Source: Hirundichthys speculiger
Taxonomy: Eukaryota; Chordata; Actinopteri; Beloniformes; Exocoetidae
DNA length: 64,000 nucleotides
Direction of reading: 5' to 3'
NCBI GenBank assembly: GCA_018398805.1
Contig: JAGFBZ010001158.1
Span: 791,001 to 855,000, forward strand
Shown here: positions 46,438-57,378 of the stretch, one piece after another
Numbering within the stretch: the first letter of the stretch is position 1
Layout: every line of letters starts with the position of its first letter
Program-made: the position numbers and the translations under genes
The notes under the pieces: generated by a model
The model's database searches: none
What the model was told of the DNA's origin: nothing
Seen by the model: only the letters and a program-made list of their open reading frames with translations

Positions 46438-47624
46438 CCGTCCCTGACTGACATGGACAGACCAACAGACCTGAAACTGTCACCAGAGTTTAGTTTTTAG
46501 CTCCTAGTTCGCCAGGTGGTGCTCTCTAATTAATGATTCTCATTAAAGTTATTAAATATGAATAACTGTCTTTGGACATTTATGAGTAATTCCTAATAAC
46601 GAAGCTTGCTCCTGCCTTATTCCCAGCGGTCATGATTCATACATCAGCCCAGCTGTTTCTTTCACTTTACCATTTAATTAGGTGAAAAATCAATTAACAT
46701 ATAGAGAAAAAGATGGAGGTAATATCTTCAGCTCCCCGCCGAGACATCCTTAAAGGTTGGGTAGCAGCTTTTTCTCGCTATATTACCTGAAATTCACTTT
46801 ACACCGACTGTAAACAGTCAAATGCGCTCATATCAATACCAAAATATTAAAAACATGAAGAAACATGAAGAAAAAACGGCTGTTGAAAGTCATCTTTTGT
46901 ACATTTCATGGTTGCTTTCTTCCTGTAATTGTCTCCGAACACGACGGCCTCAGCGTCGCCTCCTGGTGGCACAAAGTGTCACGATTCAGGAGTTTAGGTC
47001 CCAAGTGTGTGAGGCCGGGATCAATAATCAATAATAAACAGTTTCTGAGCAGGAAACCAAAACCGCCAGACATCACGTGGAGAAACTGGCAGCGGGACAC
47101 AATCCAGACGCTGACGAACCCTCAGGATGATGAGACACGAGTGGAGATAAAGGAGCAGAAAACACTTTAAGGTGCAACGAGCTGCATCTGTTAAACTCTG
47201 TTATACTTTCATCTGAACCATCATCGTCCACGTGGCCTCAGAAAAAGGAGGTGGACGTGCGTCGCAGCAGAGCCCGTTGACGAGAGCAAGAAAAACTGCG
47301 GCGTCACACTTAATGGAGCTGATGGATCTCGGTTCGAGATGCGCTGGGGTGAATTAATTTTTTATTACCAGCAGCAGACGGAGCAGAACAGATCAGTTTC
47401 GCTCAACGGTCGCCTCAAACGCTGGCAGCTGTGGAGTCGACAGTTGGCTCCGGGGCTGGAAATGCTGTCACGTACAGGACCGCCGAAAGGGACAATTCGA
47501 TTCTTCCGGAACGGAAAAGCTCATGCGAGCGACCGGCTGGGCGTGTCCACGTGCCGTTACCTTGAAATATCATCGAGGATTTGGCTGTTGATGCCCGTTT
47601 CACGGCCATGATGTTTCCCTGCTT
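46438..47624. other. Non-coding stretch, candidate conserved element
   Basis: 46510-46720 is rich in homeodomain-like TAATTA/ATTAAT motifs (CTAATTAATGATTCTCATTA, TTTAATTAGGTG, TCAATTAAC) and lacks repeat signatures. Candidate conserved non-coding element, unproven. The rest shows no gene. Confidence 0.3.
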
Positions 47625-47735
47625 CCTGAGCCGCTGGGTAGTTCGGCCCACGTACAGAGACTGCAGTCCTCCTGCAGCGGTCGCAGGTTCAATTCCCGTG
47701 ACCCTTTGCTGGGTGTCGTTCCTACTAGGAGATTA
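47625..47735 (+). repeat. tRNA-like SINE fragment
   Basis: GCCGCTGGGTAGTTCGGCCC, ACAGAGACTGCAGTCCTCCT, then GGTCGCAGGTTCAATTCCCG and TGACCCTTTGCTGGGTGTCG. GGTTCAATTCC matches an RNA polymerase III B box. A full cloverleaf is not present, so this is a SINE remnant, not a tRNA gene. Confidence 0.5.
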
Positions 47736-48135
47736 GAAGTTTAAAAGGAACATTCTGGAGTCAAAACAACCCCAGTTTTGTCATAAGCAGGAGTACGATC
47801 TTTCATTGGAGACTGAAATCACATTAATTAAAAACAGTTTTGAGTTAAATACTTGGGTCAATCAACCAACATCAGGATGATTTCCCATCTTAAAATGTGA
47901 TTCCACTGAAGCAACGGTGTTGAAACATCCCAGCTGACAAGCCGAGGTCCTTTTAACTTTGTCGCCGTACGAAAAGGACTGTTCATGCAGTTATCTGCTC
48001 CGCCTTGTTCTCGTCCATAAAAGTTGACGGCCAAACGATGTCAGAAAGGAGGCGAGTTCACGGCCTCCGAACCTTCTATTAACAGCCGTTTGCACGACAT
48101 CAGCAATTTAAAAAATGCATGTTATTTTGTTCCCC
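47736..48135. other. Non-coding stretch
   Basis: Contains AAAGGAACATTCTGGAGTCA near 47750, shared in reverse with 36650. No gene. Confidence 0.4.
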
Positions 48136-48279
48136 AATTGACCTTTCGGTAAGGGACGCCCCGTCCCTAGTTACTGTTGCTAGGTCAGACAATCTTGCTG
48201 CTCCTGCGTTAAGGACTGTGTTAATTCGCTCTATTTCCGATGCCTATCATCAGTGTTAATATTATACTATAATAACTCC

Positions 48280-48445
48280 ATGGTGAAATATTGCTGCTGG
48301 GGACCTGCAACAGTGACTCGAGGTGTCCAGAACGTTTGGAGGGACATTTTATTCTCTTTCCCAAGACAAAACAAACGGTCGAGGTTGTGTCCACCTACAA
48401 CTGAACGTGAGGAAAGTTACAAAACACACCTACATTTACTCCAAG
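48280..48445 (+). pseudogene. THAP first exon, left arm
   Basis: Starts MVKYCCWGPATVTRGVQN and ends at CCAAG|GTAAGT. The MVKYCCWG start followed by a basic region fits the N-terminal THAP (C2CH) zinc finger of P-element-like transposases. Compared with the right-arm copy it has a deletion and frame change in the middle (LCPPTTEREESYKTHLHLLQ instead of the RPHKQLNVGKVTKHTYICSK end), so it is broken. Confidence 0.75.
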
Positions 48446-48569
48446 GTAAGTTTACTTTGTTCATTAGATAATTGATTTAACCACCGTTTAGTAAAAGTAA
48501 TTATATGATTTAGCAGCTGGGAGGGTGATGAGTTCTCTGTTAGCATTAGCTCTGGTCCATAGTGTCAAT

Positions 48570-49321
48570 GGCTGCGGTCACATGTTTTTTAATTCGGAAT
48601 TAATAATTAGGAATTAAACAATTCCGAATTAAACTATTTTCCTTCGAGTTTACATGGAAATAGTAATACCGAATTGAGGTTTACATGGAAAACACGTTTG
48701 TTCGGCTTTATCCAACTCCGCTTTAGGTCTGGGGGTTGGGAAGGGTTCTGATTGGATAGGGGGGGCGGACGTCTTTACATCTACCGGAAGAAAACAAACT
48801 TAGCAACAACTCAGTTAGCAACAACGTTCCTCTTATTTTTGACCTGGGTGGCGTTTCTATCTGCTAAACCTCCTTCATTTAACCTGGCCGCTACAACTTT
48901 GAAAAGCTCACAATTTTTATGTTTCCTGCCATCTGTTCTTTTAATTATTTCCTGTTCCTCCAAGCTATTTATTAAATAAATCATCTCTGCTCTTGAAACC
49001 GTTTACTGCGTGCTGCCATTTTAAAACTTTGTTTTGAAAACAAGCCCAGCACGGAATATAAGCGTCATCGCGACAGACGGGCAAGAGAACTAGCATGCGC
49101 AGAAAGACTGGAGTTAATTAAAACAGGAATGAGTGTATACATGACTGCGGAATTATTTAATTCGGAATTAAAATCAGAATAAACCAGCCACTTACTTTGG
49201 AATTAAGTTTAATTCGGAATTGACATTTTCATATGGAATTAGGTGTTTACATGGTAACTTTTATTCGGCTTTAACTTTAATTCTGAATTAAAGAGGAATT
49301 AAACTTCCCATGTAAACGCAC
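48570..49321 (-). mobile_element. Harbinger MITE with Myb/SANT fragment, copy 2
   Basis: From GGCTGCGGTCACATG to CATGTAAACGCAC. Inserted inside the THAP palindrome. The coding piece on the minus strand matches copy 1 but is frameshifted by small insertions (for example ACAACT near 48892). The right terminus is slightly shortened. Confidence 0.75.
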
Positions 49322-49636
49322 TGAATGACTTCTCCACTATGGACCAGAGCTCACTAGCCAGCTATAAGCCTGCCTCGTTGTCTACAAATATATATGGCCC
49401 TGGATATTTATTTTGTTAGGTATAAGGTGAGGCTAGTGGTGTTAACGTCACTTTATTAATTATATTAATACAATGCTGTGACTGTCTCATGTTAACATAG
49501 CTCTGGTGTGGGATAGACCTATGGACCAGAGCTAACGCTAACAGAGAAGTCATCACCCTCCCTGCTGCTAAATCATATTATTACTTTTACTAAACGGTGG
49601 TTAAAATCAATCATCAACTTAACAAAGTAAACTTAC

Positions 49637-49825
49637 CTTGGAGCAAATGTAGGTGTGTTTTGTAACTTTACCCACGTTCAATTGCTTGTGTGGACGGACA
49701 CAATTTAACCCACAGCCTGCATTTTTCCAGCGTTTGTTTTGGGAAAGGGAATAAAAATGTCTCCTCCAAATGTTCTGGACACCTCGAGTCACTGTTGCAG
49801 GTCCCCAGCAGCAATATTTCACCAT
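49637..49825 (-). pseudogene. THAP first exon, right arm (better preserved)
   Basis: The minus strand reads MVKYCCWGPATVTRGVQN, then SLSQNKRWKNAGCGLN, CVRPHKQLNVGKVTKHTY and ICSK at an AAG|GTAAGT donor. The RPHKQLN...KHTYICSK end is the part of the THAP fold just before the C-x2-H pair, which would be in exon 2. This 189-nt exon still looks nearly intact except for a probable frame change after the start (GPATVTRG). Confidence 0.78.
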
Positions 49826-49959
49826 GGAGTTATTATAATATAATATAAACATTGATGATAGGCATCGGAATTAACATAGTCCTTAACGCAGGAACAGAAA
49901 GTTTATCCGACCTAGCAACAGTAACTAGGAAGGGGGCGGTGCTAACTAAAAGGTCAATT

Positions 49960-51600
49960 AAAGTTTACAGTGCTAATTATCCGATATTAGTGATTAATGT
50001 GACCTTTAAGCATAAAAACTACTGAAAACAAACCAAAACCAGCCCTGCAGCCTCTCATGAGCTTCTGCAGAGGATCTTCCTCCTGTTCCTCTTTACAGCT
50101 GCTTCCGTTCTACCTGCGACGTCAGTCTCATTTTTTTTTTCTCACACTACAGCTATGGACTCGTTTACCACGGATGAGTGTGAGCAATCAAATGGCGGAT
50201 GTTTTTTTTTCTTTGCCCGTTAAATCTGCCCATCAATCATCTTTTGACAGCTTCACGAAGCGCGCTGAGACTGGATGGAGTTATTTTTGCTTAAAAGAAA
50301 AAAGCTGTGCCCGAGAACAGGAATCAGTGCGCCGCGTTTCTGAGGACCACAGCCACGTGACGACATTAATGTCACGCGCACGGAAACCGTATTAACCCCG
50401 TTAACCTGAGACGTCTACCAGCAGCAGTTAAACCCTGCGAGCTTGGACGGAGGATTGCGTGATGTTAGGACTTTAGAATTAACTCAGAACAGTTAAAGCT
50501 AAAAACTTTATTGTCTGTAGGAAGGCTGGCTGTTTTTATTACTGTGAGTTCCTCAGTTTGCTGTTTTAGGTTTTATGACCTAAACGACTGGAACATTCTG
50601 GCTCCCTGACCCCGACTTCCAGATAAACAGTTGGTTTATTATCCTGGACTGTAAGACTGTAAGAGCTGTTGGCCATTTGGATTCTGAGACAAAGAGTAAT
50701 AAACTCAGAAGAATGCAAGTATCCGCCTCTCTGGATCTTTTAAGAACTGAGAAGGTTTGACATTCGGTGTGCATTTGTCCATGGCAGCATCTCGGTGGTG
50801 TTGTGGACAAGTGTACCATCAGCCAATTAAAATATTCTGCATGGCATATTGAATCTTTGTATTCATCATTGTATATCAAACTCTGTATCAAGCTTATAGT
50901 CCCTTCTAATGTGTGGTTTTGTTTTTTGTAGTTAATAACATCTAAAGTCTAGTTGCAGCAGGGAGGAGCCACCTCCATCATTTTTCAGCAGCAGAAACAG
51001 GAATTAGACCCGGGGCGGTCCAAGCTGCACCTTAACTGTCATTACCTGACGGTTGCGGTGCAGCTCGGAAACAATCAAAAGCTAATTTCATCACTCGCTC
51101 TGAAGCCCGCGTGCTGGACGCTGACGTCTTTCCCCCGCGTCACCGGTAGATTGAAGCCAGATTGAGGCTGGAAGATTGTGTTTGCCACGGCAGCAGCCAT
51201 TCCGCCCAGCAGAGACCCGGGCGGAATGGCAGGTAAATGACAGGTGCAGATACCCCCTCTGAGCTCCGCGGAGCAGATAACGCTGTCCTGAAGTCAGAAA
51301 CACGGTTGTTGTAATTAACAGCAGCGGAAAATATGCTGTGAATATAAAAAGACTGATGTTAAGTGGGTTAAAAACTCTCTCGCTTCACTCTTAATGACAT
51401 AATAACAGTCATTAACTGTCTAGGTTGGAATACATTATTTGCATCGTTAAAATCAGTGTCAGGCTTATTTTAAGTATCATATCATATCATATTCCACCTG
51501 TGTGTGTAGATGTGTTCGGGGTGCCGGCTGGCGTGGTGACCGGTGATCTAGTCCTCTGACCATCTCACCTCAGTGCTGCTACCTGCATCTGTTTATATAG
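49960..51600. other. Non-coding stretch
   Basis: Open frames at 50057-50395 (+) and 50580-50891 (-) have no recognisable domain or splice context. No repeat boundary seen. Confidence 0.35.
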
Positions 51601-51716
51601 AGGGTTGTCACGGTGCGTCATCAGCACGTCATCCAACCGGAAGTCGCCATCTTGGAGGCACACGGCAACGTAAACAAAGCGCACACACTGGAGTAAATCG
51701 GACGTCTTCATTGAAA
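51601..51716 (+). promoter_or_regulatory. Promoter-like sequence upstream of a THAP exon
   Basis: CRE-like TGCGTCA and ACGTCA near 51614-51631, an ETS site (ACCGGAAGT, 51636-51644) and a YY1-like GCCATCTTG (51646-51654) lie about 60-100 bp before the ATG. This combination is common in TATA-less vertebrate promoters. Activity is inferred only. Confidence 0.45.
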
Positions 51717-51953
51717 ATGGTAAATTATTGCCGTGTTTTCGGCTGTACCAACCGGACAGACCGCAAGAGACACTAGGGGCCTGATTTACTAAGATCCTAA
51801 ATAAAGAGTACTAAATTGCGTGTGCACTGAAAAAGTTTGCGCGTGCTGTTGTTGTGTGTTTTGCGGGTGATCAACTAAGAATGCTCGCGCAATTGATAAC
51901 GGGTGCAAACCGCAGTATTAAAATGAGGTGTTGCGTGTCTTACGGTTTGCGCC

Positions 51954-52247
51954 ATGGAGAGTCTGGATGGAAAGCAGGATAGACGCAAGCGCAAAATGAA
52001 ATTTGACAAGTTGGAGTTAGAGATATTAGTGGAAGAGGCAAATAAACACATTCATGAACTACAGCAAAGAAATTTAAACATTACCAAAAGAAACGCAATA
52101 TGGGAGAAAATCTGCGATAGAATAAATGCAGTTGGTAAGACAAAAAGAACGGCAGATGAGGTTAAAAGAAGGTGGCAAGATATAAGGCGAGGAACTAAAG
52201 AAAAAGTGGCCTTTAATAAAACTTCGGCAAACAAGACGGGTGGTTAA
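51954..52247 (+). pseudogene. Harbinger Myb-like ORF1, N-terminal part
   Basis: MESLDGKQDRRKRKMKFDKL, then LEILVEEANKHIHELQQR, ITKRNAIWEKICDRINAVG and RTADEVKRRWQDIRRGTKEK. This is a Myb/SANT-like regulatory domain (Myb_DNA-bind_5 type): WEKI..RIN, then VKRRWQDI. In Harbinger elements it binds DNA and brings the transposase to the nucleus. 97 codons; the rest of the protein is deleted. The copy at 63680-63973 differs at only two residues by eye (K to E, N to H). Confidence 0.82.
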
Positions 52248-52410
52248 GTGGCCGTTGAGAAGTTCAAGCCTCCATAACCGCGGAGCGCTGTCATGACGGA
52301 GATGCGTCTCTGCGCGCAGCTGTGGCATCAATGAGTGGAGCTGTGGCTGAAGCCGACTCGTCCTCACACACTACTCATTCGTAAAAAAAGTATATGTTTT
52401 TTCATAAAAT

Positions 52411-52547
52411 CCATCCATCCATCCATCCATCCATCCATCCATTAGCTTCCGCTTATCCGAAGTCGGGTCGCAGCTTCAGAGCAGCAGCTTCAGAGGTCCA
52501 GATCCCCCGGCCGCTTCCACCAGCTCCTCTGGGAGAATCCCGAGGCG
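52411..52547 (-). mobile_element. Rex3 3' end inserted in the Harbinger element, copy 1
   Basis: On the minus strand: CGCCTCGGGATTCTCCCAGA GGAGCTGGTGGAAGCGG, GACCTCTGAAGCTGCTG, GACCCGACTTCGGATAAGCG then GGATGGATGGATGG. TTTTTCATAAAAT at 52398-52410 and 52548-52560 is a 13-bp duplication. It contains a small internal duplication (CAGCTTCAGAGCAG) absent from the copy at 63385. Confidence 0.9.
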
Positions 52548-52688
52548 TTTTTCATAAAATGATGTGGAAATAACCCATTTTATTACAACTGAAATTGTGC
52601 TTGGGAGGAGTATTTTCACCGGACATTTTGACCGGAGAGATTATAAAATCCCGGACTTCCGCATATTTTACCAGACAAAGTCCAGCAA

Positions 52689-52877
52689 TTACCAGACAAC
52701 GGAAACCCTGGTGCCTCCTGTGGCAACCTTTTGCTGAATAATACTCGATTTAACATTCAAATAAAATATTTCTCCTTTTGCATGTGCAAACAAATTTACA
52801 CGAGTCCGAAAGACTCTCTCTCTGCGTATTCTTTGATTTCGGCGATGTCGCCTTCTTGCCACAATCACAGCAGCCAT
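52689..52877 (-). pseudogene. Harbinger transposase, N-terminal fragment
   Basis: MAAVIVARRRHRRNQRIRRE then RVFRTRVNLFAHAKGEI. The basic ..RR.RR....RVFR.R.N.F.H start is the N-terminus of fish Harbinger transposases (HARBI1 relatives). It stops being transposase-like after about residue 35, where the internal deletion begins. The DDE catalytic domain is absent. Confidence 0.7.
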
Positions 52878-53366
52878 CGGTGCGTAATGCTGGACAGAAT
52901 AGCACCTTCCTTTCGAACGTACTAAATACAGACGCAATCACAATCCCCGCAATTACTTTCAGGGTTGGTAAATCTCATTGCGCGTGGTAAATGAACCTAT
53001 TTGCATTTTCCCCTCCCAGTATTTTGCGCTTTCTGGCGGGTACGCCCCATATTGATTATTCATCAGGGCAAAAGTGCTAAATGAACAGCGTGTGCTATTT
53101 TGCTCATTTGAGAGGCGCAGTCCTCTTTGCACGCTGTTAATAAATCAGCTTGCGCATTGGTTTGCGGGTGGTGTCAAGTTTGCACACGTTTTTACGCACG
53201 CAAACCTTTAGTAAATCAGGCCCTAGGAGTTTTATAGACTTCCAAAGGTTATTAAAAATCAGGGAGAACAATGCCAGAAGTTGTCAGATGCAAGGAGGCG
53301 CTTGTGGTTAGCGAAGCTAAACCAAGACCTGCGTGGCAAAGATGAAGGTCGTTTCGTGTCAGGTAA

Positions 53367-55539
53367 GTTAAGTGAAATGTTGTTAGCTCTTAATTTCACA
53401 CATGAACAATTATTAAGAAAAAAAAAATAGTTTCATTTATTTAAACAGTGCAAATTGTTGCTTGTGTGGTTTCCTGTCACCAGAAGAAGTTTGGAGATCT
53501 CCTGGCGACGTTGATGTGACTTTTCTTCTCTTGATCTCGTCGTGTAGCGTTGAAGTGTCGGGACATAAAAAAAGCAGCTCCAAGCCAACTTTTAAAATGC
53601 AAAAAGGTATTTATTTACAAGAAAAAGAGGCTTAATACAGACTTGTGCTACGTCTGGGATTTTCTCAGGTGGACCTGCTGTTTCAGCTGTGCAGGACTGC
53701 GATTGGCTTTAACGATGTTGAAGCTGATTTTTGAAAAAAAACTGCTGCTCAGACGTAACAGGAAGTTCAGGGAGCAGGAAAAAAAATGTGCACACAAGGC
53801 TGTCGTTTTACAGCAGCTGCCGTGTGGTTAGTTTGACGTATCTGGAGCCATTTTGTCATTTGAACGTTGCTCTATCAATTATGTTATAACTGTTACAAAG
53901 ACAGTTCTGTCTCTAAAGCATCTTCCTGCCACGAGCTGCCAGTTTAAAGGGGGAGTCTGTGTTGCAGTTCAGGGCCTCCAGCTACGACAGACGTGTGTCG
54001 TCAGCAAGAACCTTGTGCTTCCAGCTCAGGGCTTTTTGTCTCTCAGAGAGCAATCAAGAAAGAAAAGCCTATTTTTCTTCTGATTAATCGTTACATCTTC
54101 TTTTAACCCGCTTTTCTCGGCCGTAATTGATTGTCCTGCGAATCTGAGATGCCTGTCTGAGTAAATACCGATCCTTTTCCTCCGACTCTCATCGAGCGTC
54201 AGCTGCGTCTCACCTTCGACCGTCTCTGCGCCTCCGTCCTCTGAATGCAAATGTGACCCGACCAGCCAGCTGCTCCCCTTTCAGTCCAAGCTCCTTTTCT
54301 CAAAGTAAAAATTAAAATCCAGCGCATCGATTGCATTTTTCAGAGTGGGAAAAGAGTCTGCTGACTTACGCCTGGAGGGGTTCTGAAGGGTTTTTGATTT
54401 TGAAGTGTTACAGTCAGCTTTAGACCTCATCATCCCTCGGCTCCATATCTCATTATAGTAATGTCCCTCAACTTCAGGCTTCAGCGTACATGAGCCAAGA
54501 CACTTATAACTCTTAAAAACTATGTTATACCGGAACAGTATAACATAGAACAGCACAGCAGTTGTTTGCACGCAGAGATGTTGAGCTGATAGATCCCTGG
54601 AAGACGTGTCACATGTTTACCCTTTGGTCTCCACGGTCATATCCTCAATCAGATCCACACTGATGAGTCACAGATGTTCGTGATGCGATAACGCTGGTCA
54701 CTGCTGAGACTCCTGAGACATTACGTCAGCTGACTCAGCTGAAGGTCCTCTCACAGTCTGATGATGGCAGCTGCTGCTGGATGGTGAGATTACAGCACTA
54801 AAGCCCTCTGTACCTGGTCGAGGCTCCACTGATAGCACCCATCTCCACGGGCCTTTAGCTAATAACTGAAATATCCTTTTCTCAAGGCCATGAAGCCGGC
54901 CCCTCGAAGGGATAAAAAACTTTCCAAAACTTCCCATTCAACTTCTTTATATGATTAACTGGTTTGTGGCTTGCCACCGTAAAGGCTACAGGGACAACCG
55001 CTTTGGCTGCAGTGGTGCATAACTGGGACGCTGCACGCTGGAAGTCTTCCTGAGAGTGGTGTACTGCCTCTGAGGTGATACACGATTGATCAGGATGGGT
55101 CTCCAAAATCACTGTGGCTGGTTTTTGCTACGGGAGACCGTGAGGGACAAACTGTACCTCCTAAAAACAAACACATATTTCTTCAAATATTAGTCTCAAT
55201 TCAGTTGGAGCACAAAAAAAACCCTTTGTGCTGCTTTAACACTGCAAAAAAAAAAAAAAAAATACAAGCTAAATGAGCAGTGAATTCTGGGTAAAAATGA
55301 CTCAGTGCCAGTGAAATTGATGTCCACCTAGAAAGATATTTTTACTTGACAAGAAATCTTGTTTACAGTTTAGATCTGGTAGATGCTCAAGGGTTTGGAA
55401 AAAAAAAAAGAAGCAACAGAACAAGTGAAAAAACCAGAAAGAATTCATAAATATTTTTTAGTTCTTGGTTGCTGATAAATATAGTAAATAGAAATGGAGG
55501 GATATAGTTTGCCCCCCACCCTTTTTTAAGTCAGATATA
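53367..55539. other. Non-coding stretch
   Basis: No second THAP exon (C-x2-H pair) recognised downstream of the donor. Open frames at 53550-54083 (+) and 54698-55112 (-) show no domain. Confidence 0.35.
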
Positions 55540-56600
55540 AATTATTTTGCAATTTGATAGTTTTTCCTGTCGAGGGTAAAGAATTTTTACAGTAAAATGG
55601 TAAATTTTGCTAGATTTCAAGCTTTTGTTGTAACAAGCAAATTTGTCATAAAATAACAAATGTTGTAACTTTTTCAACTTAATTACATATTACTTTTCTC
55701 TTCATTTTTATTTTTATTTTTGTAAAATAACCACTTCACAAAATTGCAAGTTTTTGGCATAAATTCACAACTTTGTCTCAAAATCACAAAATTTTCAACA
55801 TTGTGAGAAAAATTCCCCAACTCTTTGACATAAAATCAAAACTTTTGTAGCGTTGGACATCTTTTTTTTAAAACTTTGCATCTCGCAAAATCTTGACTTT
55901 TTACCTTAATAATACAGCTCCCTGTTGTAACAAGCAATTTTCTGTCATAAACTCCACTTTTTGGCAAAATTATGACTTTTTGTCATGAAATTGTGACTTA
56001 TGACAAAAAAAATGTGAATTTTATGTAAGTACGACTGTAACTCCAGTAATCATGACTTTTTTATTGTAAAATCACAAATTTTGCAAAATTGTGACTTTTT
56101 ATATTAATGCTACATCTTTTAATTTTGTAAAACAACTTTTTCAAAATTGTAACTTTTTGTCATAAAATCTCAACTTTGTCCTAAAACAACAAATTTTTGC
56201 TGTAAAATTATAAACGTTTCCATATCGTGACTTTGTTGTAAAAATACATCAAATCCTGACTTTTGGTCATTAAATCATGAAACCTTCAAAATCACAACTT
56301 TTTGACAGAAATTAACAAAGGTCTTTGTTGTAAATTCACAACTTTTGCCCAACTACAGAGCTTCATGTAAACTTTTTTTATAACATTGCAAATTTTTGTC
56401 TGATATGAAATAACGAACTTTTGTTATAAAATTGTGAATTACATATAGTTGCAACTTTATGTCTTAATATCATACGTTTTTGTTCTAAAAAGCAAATTCT
56501 GGCATAAAATCACAATTTTGCATCATTAAAAATCACTAACTTTATAAAACTTTAGCTCTTTGAGCAAAATTCCTCATGTTTGTTGTCAATATTAGCATTT
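55540..56600. repeat. Degenerate AT-rich tandem tract
   Basis: For about 1 kb the sequence cycles, in both orientations, through variants of CAACTTTTTGTCATAAAATC and AAATTGTGACTTTTT at roughly 20-45 bp spacing. Few units are identical, so it is either a very old minisatellite or a decayed foldback array. Confidence 0.7.
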
Positions 56601-56926
56601 ATGTTGTTAATTCGAAACCAGATTTTTTTTTTTTATAGTAAAAGAAAAAGCTAAAAGTTAGAACTCTGGAGTGGATGCTTGTTTTATCTGTAAATGACAA
56701 AATTTGAGGTTGTAGATGGACTCGATAAGTACATTATATTTAAAAGAAGATGAATATCCTCTTATTTCTAGAACAGAACCGAAGTGATCATAGTGTTGAG
56801 AAGATAATAGGAAATATTAAATTACCACAGTGGTTCTGATCAAATTGCAGTTGCTGAGTCATGGTTTATCCCTTCATATGGGACTCTCCCTCTTCTAATT
56901 GCTCACCATCTCATCTTTCTCCTCAG

Positions 56927-57205
56927 AAATGAGAGGATCATTTTGCGTTTGCACGTCAGTTCTGCTGCGTTGTTTGAACGGTCCGCAGGTACGACTCATT
57001 ACAGACGTGAGAATCACCAACACGGTGCTGCTCAGGCAGATAAAGCAACTCAAGTGCAATCAGCTGCAGCCGTTGGGCAGAGGCTAATTACTAACCATGA
57101 GGACTGGAAATTAGCTAAGAGTAATGAAGTAGTCGGTTGTAACGATGATGGCATCCCGATGGCGATAGCGGAGTCGATCCCAGATGGCACCAGCGAAGAA
57201 GAATG
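56927..57205 (+). CDS. Candidate terminal exon of an unidentified gene
   Basis: A strong acceptor (TCTCATCTTTCTCCTCAG) precedes an open frame that reads NERIILRLHVSSAALFERSA, YRRENHQHGAAQADKATQVQ, LITNHEDWKLAKSNEVVGCN and ends ESIPDGTSEEE with TGA at 57203-57205. The polar, acidic end looks like a real C-terminus. No domain recognised, and no upstream exon or splice partner was found. The hAT at 57235 begins 29 bases after the stop, within what would be the 3' UTR. A second frame is open for about 60 codons, so the call is tentative. Confidence 0.3.
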
Positions 57206-57378
57206 AGGAGGTACTGTACTCGAAACGACTAGATCAGTGGTTCTCAAACTTTTAATCCTGCGTACCACCTGAGAAACTGTTCAGCTGTCTGAGTACCAAC
57301 ATGATGACCAATTTAAAAATATAGCCATATATACCTTCTCTATTAGCTTTAAACACACACAGATGTTTATTACTTAAT

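Larger units (their letters stand above)
48136..49959. mobile_element. Palindromic P-element-like (THAP) transposon, 1.8 kb
   Basis: The two outer arms, about 430 bp each (48136-48570 and 49515-49959), are inverted copies: AATTGACCTTT...CTAGTTACTGTTGCTAGGTC at the left end and its reverse at the right. Each arm carries the same promoter-proximal sequence, an ATG and a THAP-type first exon ending at AAG|GTAAGT. So both ends derive from the 5' end of one gene-bearing element. The centre holds a Harbinger MITE. No catalytic region remains. An outer duplication was not identified. Confidence 0.8.
51777..53223 (+). mobile_element. Harbinger element, GGGCCTGATTTACTAA family, copy 1
   Basis: Inverted ends GGGCCTGATTTACTAAGATC and the reverse of GGGCCTGATTTACTAAAGGT. 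TAG at 51774-51776 and 53224-53226 is a 3-bp duplication, typical in length for PIF/Harbinger. It keeps the start of a Myb-like ORF running right from the left end and the start of the transposase ORF running left from the right end, the usual convergent Harbinger layout, with the middle deleted. A 137-bp Rex3 fragment is inserted between them. Confidence 0.88.
51717..53361 (+). pseudogene. THAP first exon, split by a Harbinger element
   Basis: 51717-51776 reads MVNYCRVFGCTNRTDRKRH; after the insertion, 53227-53361 continues EFYRLPKVIKNQGEQCQKLS, DARRRLWLAKLNQDLRGKDE and GRFVS, ending at a CAG|GTAAGT donor. The C-x4-C pair, FYRLPK and RRxLWLAKLN blocks are those of the THAP zinc finger. The C-x2-H pair should be in a next exon, which I could not find. 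In the uninterrupted register the target trinucleotide TAG is an in-frame stop, so the exon was already broken or the site later changed. This THAP differs from those in the palindrome at 48136-49959. Confidence 0.8.

Noticed and set aside
47625..47735. tRNA gene
   Set aside because: A B-box-like sequence is present but no complete cloverleaf or A box; it fits a SINE remnant.
50057..50395. 112-codon + frame as a gene
   Set aside because: No recognised domain, no splice signals and biased composition; likely chance.
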